Assembly (NCBI GenBank): GCA_947053925.1
Contig: CAMRUG010000004.1
Coordinates: forward strand, 1 to 64,000
Source of the DNA: an uncultured Clostridia bacterium
GTDB taxonomy: Bacteria; Bacillota; Clostridia; Christensenellales; CAG-314
Length of the DNA: 64,000 nucleotides
Direction: 5' to 3'
Shown here in pieces: positions 58,915 to 64,000 of this stretch (position 1 is its first letter; the number at the start of each line of letters is the position of its first letter). Under the pieces are notes generated by a model. It ran no database searches, had not been told where the DNA came from, and saw only the letters and a list, made by a program, of their open reading frames with translations. Both the position numbers and the translations under genes were made by a program.

Positions 58915-59161
58915 GTCGTCGTTTATAACAAAATTAACAAACCGATACTGAGCGAAGAAACGTTTTTCTTTTGCGGTACTTACTTGTCGAACGGTATTGC
59001 AGTTTGTTCAAGTTTAAATTTATTTTTTTCAGTCAACCGATACGGGTAAAAGATAGTTGAAGCGGCATATCTTTTATCAGTCATTAAAATATTTTTAATA
59101 CATATAGTTTTATTTTCTGTCAACTATAAATATTGTCAATAATCAGTGGGCGGGTTTTCAG

Positions 59162-59190
59162 TTGACAATGCTATGACAAAAAACTATAAT
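59162..59190 (+). promoter_or_regulatory. Promoter of the glycolytic genes
   Basis: TTGACA, exactly 17 bp, TATAAT, a full consensus promoter as expected for highly expressed glycolysis genes. Start codon of pgk about 73 bases after the predicted start of transcription. Confidence 0.8.
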
Positions 59191-59269
59191 TGTATCGTGA
59201 AAGTTTTGGCGTTAGTCGGTTTTAATTCGGCTGGCGGCAAATATTCAAAATATTTAAGGAGCGACATTA

Positions 59270-60583
59270 ATGAACAAGAAAAGCATCAAAGATGTAAACG
59301 TAAAAGGCAAGAGATGTTTGGTACGCGTGGACTTTAACGTGCCTATGAAAGACGGCGTTATTACCGACGAAAACCGTATTAACGGCGCGCTTCCCACAAT
59401 CAAGTATTTGATGGAACACGGCGCAAAGGTTATACTGTGCTCTCACTTGGGCAAACCCCACAACATTTTTACGCCTAACTTCAAATTGAATAAAAAAGAA
59501 AAGAAGGCTGTCGAAGCGTTACCTGCTAACGAACAAGCCGCCGCAAAAGAAGAATATATTGCAAAAGCGTTAAAGGGCGACGCAAAGAAATTTTCCCTTA
59601 AACCCGTTGCAGACAGACTCAATCAGTTGCTGAACGGCAAAGTAACCTTTGCAACAGATATTGTAGGCGCTGACGCGCAGGCTAAGGTTGCCGCTTTAAA
59701 GGAAGGAGAAGTAGTACTTCTTGAAAACACCCGTTTTGACGCGGGCGAAGAAGGACGCGACGAAGAATTTTGCAAGAAACTTGCCGCTTATGCGGATATT
59801 TATGTAAACGACGCTTTCGGTACGGCTCACCGTTCGCACGCCAGTACCGCGGCTATTGTAGAATACGGTTTTGTTAAAGACGCAGTTTGCGGATTCCTTA
59901 TCGAAAAGGAATTGTCCGTTATGGCAAACGCGTTAGAAAACCCCGTACGTCCTTTTGTGGCGATTCTCGGCGGCGCTAAGGTTGCAGATAAACTTAACGT
60001 TATCAATAACTTGCTCGAAAAGTGCGATACGTTGATTATCGGCGGAGGTATGGCATATACTTTCTTGAAAGCGCAAGGATACGAAATCGGCAAGTCGCTT
60101 CTTGATGAAGAAAAAATCGATTACTGCCGCGATATGCTTGCCAAGGCAGAACAGCAAGGCAAAAAGATTTACCTGCCTGTAGACTGCGTAACGATAGCAG
60201 ATTTCCCCAACCCCATTGACGCGGCAGTCGAAACCAAAGTTGTTGATGTTACGGCAATTCCCGCCGACCGCGAAGGCGCAGATATCGGACCCAAAACCTG
60301 CGCTTTGTACGCAGACGTTATCAAAGGCGCAAAGACGGTTATATGGAACGGACCTATGGGAATTTTTGAAAACCCGACTTTGGCAAAAGGTACTAACGCA
60401 GTAGCAAAAGCAATGGCGGAAAGCAGTGCGACGACTATTATCGGCGGCGGAGATTCGGCGGCGGCGGTAGCGCAACTCGGTTATGCCGACAAGATGAGCC
60501 ACGTTTCGACAGGCGGCGGAGCAAGTCTGGAATTGTTTGAAGGTAAAGTGCTTCCCGGAATCGCTTGCTTAAATGACAAATAA
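59270..60583 (+). CDS. pgk: Phosphoglycerate kinase
   Basis: Converts 1,3-bisphosphoglycerate and ADP to 3-phosphoglycerate and ATP. Substrate-binding [20 protein letters not shown] at the start and nucleotide-binding [20 protein letters not shown] and [13 protein letters not shown] near the end are present. At 437 residues it is about 40 longer than usual; the extra lies between SHLGKP (residue 58-63) and SLKPVADRL (109-117), a Lys/Ala-rich insertion ([16 protein letters not shown]). CTTAAGGAGCG precedes the ATG. First gene of the pgk-tpiA-gpmI operon. Confidence 0.96.
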   Translation: MNKKSIKDVNVKGKRCLVRVDFNVPMKDGVITDENRINGALPTIKYLMEHGAKVILCSHLGKPHNIFTPNFKLNKKEKKAVEALPANEQAAAKEEYIAKALKGDAKKFSLKPVADRLNQLLNGKVTFATDIVGADAQAKVAALKEGEVVLLENTRFDAGEEGRDEEFCKKLAAYADIYVNDAFGTAHRSHASTAAIVEYGFVKDAVCGFLIEKELSVMANALENPVRPFVAILGGAKVADKLNVINNLLEKCDTLIIGGGMAYTFLKAQGYEIGKSLLDEEKIDYCRDMLAKAEQQGKKIYLPVDCVTIADFPNPIDAAVETKVVDVTAIPADREGADIGPKTCALYADVIKGAKTVIWNGPMGIFENPTLAKGTNAVAKAMAESSATTIIGGGDSAAAVAQLGYADKMSHVSTGGGASLELFEGKVLPGIACLNDK

Positions 60584-60598
60584 TTAAAAATATGTTTT

Positions 60599-60622
60599 GC
60601 GGCGTACGGGGCGTGCGCCGTA
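60599..60622 (+). other. Hairpin between pgk and tpiA
   Basis: CGGCGTAC and GTGCGCCG can pair around GGGGC. The following TAAATTTT is not a strong U-tract. It could stabilise the pgk message or partly terminate it. Confidence 0.35.
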
Positions 60623-60644
60623 AATTTTGATAGGAGACGTTAAA

Positions 60645-61397
60645 ATGAAAAACAAAATTATTGCAGGTAACTGGAAGATGAACAATAACCGCGTACAGAC
60701 GGAAGCGTTAATAAACGAACTTATTCCGCTTGTAAAAGATACGGTTAATACGGTTATTGTCTGTGTGCCTTATACCGACTTATGCAAGGCGGTAAAACTT
60801 ACCAAAGGTACTAATATTCACGTCGGCGCGCAGAACTGCCACTGGAAAGAATCGGGAGCATATACAGGAGAAATTGCTCCGTCTATGCTTACGGAAATCG
60901 GCGTAGAATACGTTGTCATAGGGCACTCCGAACGCCGTACATATTTCGGCGAAACGGACGCAACCGTACTCGCCCGTACTAAGGCAGCGCTTGCCGCAGG
61001 ACTTAAACCTATTGTGTGCATAGGCGAAACTCTTGACGAGCGTAACAGCGGCAATATGCAATCGGTATTATCCCGCCAAGTTTTAGACGGTTTCGCCGAT
61101 ATTACCGCTGACGAACTTAAAAATATTATTGTCGCTTACGAACCTGTTTGGGCAATCGGCACAGGCGTTACCGCAACGGACGAACAGGCTAACGACGCCA
61201 TTAAATATGTCCGCAGTGTTTTTGCAGGCAAATACGGTAAGGATGCCGCCGAAAAACTGTACATACAATACGGCGGCAGTATGAACGATAAAAACGCCGA
61301 AGGACTGCTCAATATGCCGGAAATCGACGGCGGACTTATCGGCGGAGCAAGTCTTGTTGCAGAAAAATTTTCCAAGGTAGTCAACGCTCACAAATAG
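60645..61397 (+). CDS. tpiA: Triosephosphate isomerase
   Basis: The start is the ATG at 60645 after GATAGGAG, 6 codons inside the track ORF. Motifs: IIAGNWKMNN (catalytic Lys and Asn), IGHSERRTYF (catalytic His), VAYEPVWAIGTGVTAT (catalytic Glu), IQYGGSMNDKNAEGLL and GGLIGGASL for phosphate binding. It interconverts dihydroxyacetone phosphate and glyceraldehyde 3-phosphate. Length 250 is normal. Confidence 0.97.
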   Translation: MKNKIIAGNWKMNNNRVQTEALINELIPLVKDTVNTVIVCVPYTDLCKAVKLTKGTNIHVGAQNCHWKESGAYTGEIAPSMLTEIGVEYVVIGHSERRTYFGETDATVLARTKAALAAGLKPIVCIGETLDERNSGNMQSVLSRQVLDGFADITADELKNIIVAYEPVWAIGTGVTATDEQANDAIKYVRSVFAGKYGKDAAEKLYIQYGGSMNDKNAEGLLNMPEIDGGLIGGASLVAEKFSKVVNAHK

Positions 61398-61406
61398 GAG
61401 TTTATT

Positions 61407-62954
61407 ATGGATAAAAAAATAACAGCATTAGTAATAATGGACGGTTACGGCTTGTCTAAGACCGAACGCGGCAATGCTATAGGCGTTAACTGCTCGCCTT
61501 ACGTCAGATATCTTATGTCAACTTATCCCACAACTACGCTTGACGCAAGCGGACTTGCAGTAGGGCTTCCCGAAGGACAAATGGGCAACAGCGAAGTAGG
61601 ACATTTGAATATAGGCGCAGGCAGAGTTATCTATCAGGAACTGACCCGCATAACAAAATCTATCGCCGACGGAGATTTCTTTACCAATCCCGCATTTTTG
61701 ACGGCAATAGAAACAGTCAAGAAGAATAACGGAAAACTGCACGTTATGGGGCTTTGCTCTAACGGAGGAGTACATTCGCACATTACGCATCTGTTTGCGC
61801 TGATCGAACTTGCCAAGCGCGAGGGACTCGATAACGTTTACGTTCATTGCTATATGGACGGCAGAGACGTTTCTCCTACAAGCGGAGTAACCTTTATTCA
61901 GCAGTTGCAGACCAAAATGGACGAATTGCGATTCGGTAAAATTGCAACGGTTTGCGGCAGATATTACGCAATGGACAGAGATAACCGTTGGGATAGGGTA
62001 GAAAAAGCCTACGATATGCTGACTCTCGGTGTTGGAGAAAACTATACAGACGAGCCTGCAGAAGAACTTAAACGCAGTTACAAGGAAAACGTAACGGACG
62101 AATTTATTCTGCCTACCGTAGTAACGGAAAACGGTAAGCCTGTTGCCACAATCGAAAACGGCGATGCGGTTATATTCTTTAACTTCCGTCCAGACAGAGC
62201 AAGAGAAATGACCCGAGCGTTTACGCAAAGCGGTTTTGACGGATTTGACCTGAAAGGCAAGGCGCGCAAGGTACACTGGGTTTGTATGACTCAGTATGAC
62301 GAAAAGTTTACGGGAATAGACATTGCTTACCGTCCCGAAACGTACACGAATACTTTGGGCGAATATTTGGCTAAGCAGGGTAAAACGCAACTGCGTATTG
62401 CCGAAACGGAGAAATACGCCCACGTAACCTTTTTCTTTAACGGAGGAGTCGAAGCGGCAAACGAAAACGAGAGCCGTGTGCTTATTTCTTCTCCTAAGGT
62501 TGCAACTTACGATTTACAGCCCGAAATGAGCGCGGAAGAAGTTTGCACCCGTGCAATTGCGGAAATCGAAAAAGACAAGTACGACGTTATGATTCTCAAC
62601 TACGCCAACTGCGATATGGTAGGGCATACGGGAGTTATTTCTGCAACGGAAAAAGCCGTAGCAACGGTAGACGATTGCGTTCGTCGCGTTGTCGAGTGCG
62701 TGTTACAGCAGGGCGGCAGAGTTTTTGTAACAGCCGACCACGGCAATGCCGAAAGAATGCTTGCCGAAGACGGTTCGCCTTTTACTGCGCATACGACTAA
62801 TAAAGTACCCTTTATTATGGTTGACGAACAACTTAGAGAGAATGTAACGCTTGAGCAGGGCGCGCTGTGCGATATTGCTCCCACAATGTTGTATTCGATG
62901 GGTATGGATATCCCTTCCGAAATGACAGGAAAAGTGCTGATTAAAAATAAATAA
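61407..62954 (+). CDS. gpmI: 2,3-bisphosphoglycerate-independent phosphoglycerate mutase
   Basis: A manganese-dependent enzyme of 515 residues. ALVIMDGYGLSKTERGNAI is the metal-binding start, GQMGNSEVGHLNIGAGRVIYQELTRI contains the catalytic Ser, GLCSNGGVHSHI, HCYMDGRDVSPTSG, GRYYAMDRDNRWDRVEKAY and the C-terminal NYANCDMVGHTG, TADHGNAERM follow. GGAG precedes the ATG 10 bases after tpiA. It converts 3- to 2-phosphoglycerate. Confidence 0.97.
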   Translation: MDKKITALVIMDGYGLSKTERGNAIGVNCSPYVRYLMSTYPTTTLDASGLAVGLPEGQMGNSEVGHLNIGAGRVIYQELTRITKSIADGDFFTNPAFLTAIETVKKNNGKLHVMGLCSNGGVHSHITHLFALIELAKREGLDNVYVHCYMDGRDVSPTSGVTFIQQLQTKMDELRFGKIATVCGRYYAMDRDNRWDRVEKAYDMLTLGVGENYTDEPAEELKRSYKENVTDEFILPTVVTENGKPVATIENGDAVIFFNFRPDRAREMTRAFTQSGFDGFDLKGKARKVHWVCMTQYDEKFTGIDIAYRPETYTNTLGEYLAKQGKTQLRIAETEKYAHVTFFFNGGVEAANENESRVLISSPKVATYDLQPEMSAEEVCTRAIAEIEKDKYDVMILNYANCDMVGHTGVISATEKAVATVDDCVRRVVECVLQQGGRVFVTADHGNAERMLAEDGSPFTAHTTNKVPFIMVDEQLRENVTLEQGALCDIAPTMLYSMGMDIPSEMTGKVLIKNK

Positions 62955-63037
62955 AAAAATATTTAAAAAACAGGAAACTTTTTGCCGCTAACTGCCGTAT
63001 ATATAAAGGGGGCATTTGCTTTAAAACTGTTTTTAGA

Positions 63038-63072
63038 ACCGAGTCCGGTATTTTATCGGACTCGGTCTTTTT
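63038..63072 (+). terminator. Terminator of the glycolytic operon
   Basis: ACCGAGTCCG and CGGACTCGGT with a 9-base loop, then CTTTTT. Confidence 0.8.
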
Positions 63073-63144
63073 GTAAATCAAACAAAATAACAATTTGTTT
63101 CTATTTAATATTTTAAAATGTCGATATGTTTTACATAAAATTTG

Positions 63145-63173
63145 TTGCAAAAAGATAAATGTTGTGGTATACT
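63145..63173 (+). promoter_or_regulatory. secG promoter
   Basis: TTGCAA, 17 bp, TATACT; start codon 63 bases downstream. A small GGGGC/GCCCC hairpin (63196-63210) is in the leader. Confidence 0.6.
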
Positions 63174-63236
63174 ACATAAGCGTATTAAGTTAGGCGGGGC
63201 ATTTTGCCCCTAGGACTAGAACGGAGGTTCACAAAA

Positions 63237-63539
63237 GTGTTATATATTTTGGCTGCCGTAGATGCGGCAATCGTATCTGGAATAAAAATCGCTCTTGCGG
63301 CATTAGCGTTGATTTGCACGGCGTTTATTATATTTGTTGTTATGAAGCAATCGGGTAACTCCGACGGAGTAGAGGCCATGACGGGTTCTTCTTCTAAAAA
63401 TGACGAATCGGAAACTTACTACGGCAAAAATGCAGGTTCAAGAAAGGAAGCGCGTTTAAAACTGTTGACATACATTGCGGCAGGACTTCTTGCCGTTGTG
63501 TGCATTGTGTTGATTGTTTTGCAGACATTCATTCCTTAA
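63237..63539 (+). CDS. secG: Preprotein translocase subunit SecG
   Basis: The true start is a GTG at 63237 with ACGGAGG upstream; the track ORF begins 11 codons earlier. The 100-residue protein has two membrane helices (about residues 14-34, IALAALALICTAFIIFVVMK, and 75-98, LTYIAAGLLAVVCIVLIVLQTF) with a cytosolic loop between (NSDGVEAMTGSSSKNDESETYYGKN), the SecG layout, where the loop usually has GGSS and a FGK-like end. Position before rnr (RNase R) is conserved in Firmicutes. It helps SecYE in protein export. Confidence 0.88.
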   Translation: MLYILAAVDAAIVSGIKIALAALALICTAFIIFVVMKQSGNSDGVEAMTGSSSKNDESETYYGKNAGSRKEARLKLLTYIAAGLLAVVCIVLIVLQTFIP

Positions 63540-63557
63540 AATTCAAAGGTTAATTAG

Positions 63558-63590
63558 GGCGGTTGTATTTTCAAACCGCCTTTTTTGTTG
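63558..63590 (+). terminator. Terminator after secG
   Basis: GGCGGTT and AACCGCC with a 9-base loop followed by six T residues. Confidence 0.75.
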
Positions 63591-63668
63591 CTTTTAGGGC
63601 CAGTGCAATTTAATAAGCAAAAATATTTGTATAAAACTTCGGTTTAAGGGTAATTAGAAATACAGACT

Positions 63669-64000
63669 ATGAATATCAATCAAAAAATATTAGATATTAT
63701 CAAGAATATTGAAACAGATTATTTTACTGCAAAGCAGTTGAATATTTTACTTGGCAGTAAGTCTACCGCCGATCGGCAGATTGTAGCAAAGGCTCTTGCC
63801 GAATTGCAGTCGCAAAACGAAATTTTGTTTGACGGTCGCAGTCGCCGATACCGCATTGTTCGCGAGGGAGATTTCAGCAAAGCGGTATTCGAGTCCAACG
63901 CGCGCGGATTCGGTTTTCTTATCCGCGATGACGGCGACGATTTGTTTGTGCCGGCACATAGAGTAAACGGCGCGTTTCACAAAGATACCGTTTTGTACAA
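63669..64000 (+). CDS. rnr: Ribonuclease R, 5' part
   Basis: This gene runs off the right edge and is therefore missing from the track. The ATG at 63669 opens 110 codons without a stop: a winged-helix N-terminus (QKILDIIKNIETDYFTAKQLNILLGSKSTADRQIVAKALAELQ), then the first cold-shock-like domain (SNARGFGFLIRDDGDDLFVPAHRVNGAFHKDTV), which is typical of RNase R, a 3'-5' exoribonuclease. The ribosome binding site is weak. Its place after secG matches the secG-rnr-smpB order of Firmicutes. Confidence 0.87.
   Translation, partial: MNINQKILDIIKNIETDYFTAKQLNILLGSKSTADRQIVAKALAELQSQNEILFDGRSRRYRIVREGDFSKAVFESNARGFGFLIRDDGDDLFVPAHRVNGAFHKDTVLY

Noticed and set aside
59146-59337. 63-residue ORF upstream of pgk
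   Set aside because: It begins before the pgk promoter and overlaps pgk out of frame.
1-64000. CRISPR array or rRNA operon
   Set aside because: No regularly spaced identical repeats of 25-40 bases and no rRNA sequence were seen. The lipoprotein repeats are protein-level and diverged.

Overview
The window looks like a contig from an uncultivated gut-type member of the Bacillota (Clostridia; Christensenellales-like is my guess, not proven). Reasons: strong AGGAGG ribosome binding sites, TTGACA-N17-TATAAT promoters, LexA boxes of the GAACNNNNGTTY type, the Firmicute gene orders mrnC-rlmB-sigH and dnaX-ybaB-recR, a pgk-tpiA-gpmI-secG-rnr block, and Cys-rich 'CT..GV.TYTC..CG' surface repeats.

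Layout. (1) 1-4,614, minus strand: a run of small, tightly overlapping phage- or element-like genes (two adenine methyltransferases, zinc-ribbon proteins, a PAPS-reductase-like gene broken by an in-frame TAG, and a ribbon-helix-helix regulator with two palindromic operators). (2) 4,750-11,700: a 1,818-residue Cys-rich lipoprotein behind a leader ORF and terminator, a short promoter-to-terminator RNA, the relic of a tyrosine recombinase and a RelBE-like toxin-antitoxin pair. (3) 11,700-18,810: housekeeping genes (plsX, DegV, PHP phosphatase, SOS-boxed Y-family polymerase). (4) About 19.0-48.7 kb: an apparent integrative mobilizable element, inserted between dinB and tRNA-Gln, which carries a large defence island. 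(5) 48.7-57.7 kb: tRNA-Gln, then a chromosomal operon (GNAT, mrnC, rlmB, sigma factor, dnaX, ybaB, recR, rqcP, ispDF), a ferritin-like gene and a glycosyltransferase. (6) 57.7-64 kb: a SLOG-family gene flanked by two structured RNA candidates, then pgk, tpiA, gpmI, secG and the start of rnr.

The defence island is the most interesting part. In order it carries an unrecognised coiled-coil protein with a HicA-like tail, two XRE regulators, a DUF3892 protein, HipBA, a complete ABC-three-component system, and a composite DISARM locus: XRE controller, C5-cytosine methyltransferase, SNF2 helicase, OLD-like ATPase/TOPRIM nuclease, type III-like Mod and Res, a small unknown protein, then DrmA, DrmB and DrmC. 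Known DISARM classes pair the DrmABC core with one methylase; here cytosine and adenine methylases, an SNF2 helicase, an OLD-like protein and a Res subunit all stand in one co-oriented block. The mobility genes that follow (sigma-like regulator with a LexA box inside its promoter, MOB relaxase, TnpV-like protein, small basic protein, tyrosine integrase) suggest that the island moves and that its mobility is triggered by DNA damage. Similar short CCCGTAAA repeats lie at both ends and may be integrase arm sites.

Coordinates come from reading the sequence and the ORF track. No searches were run, so family names rest on motif recognition.
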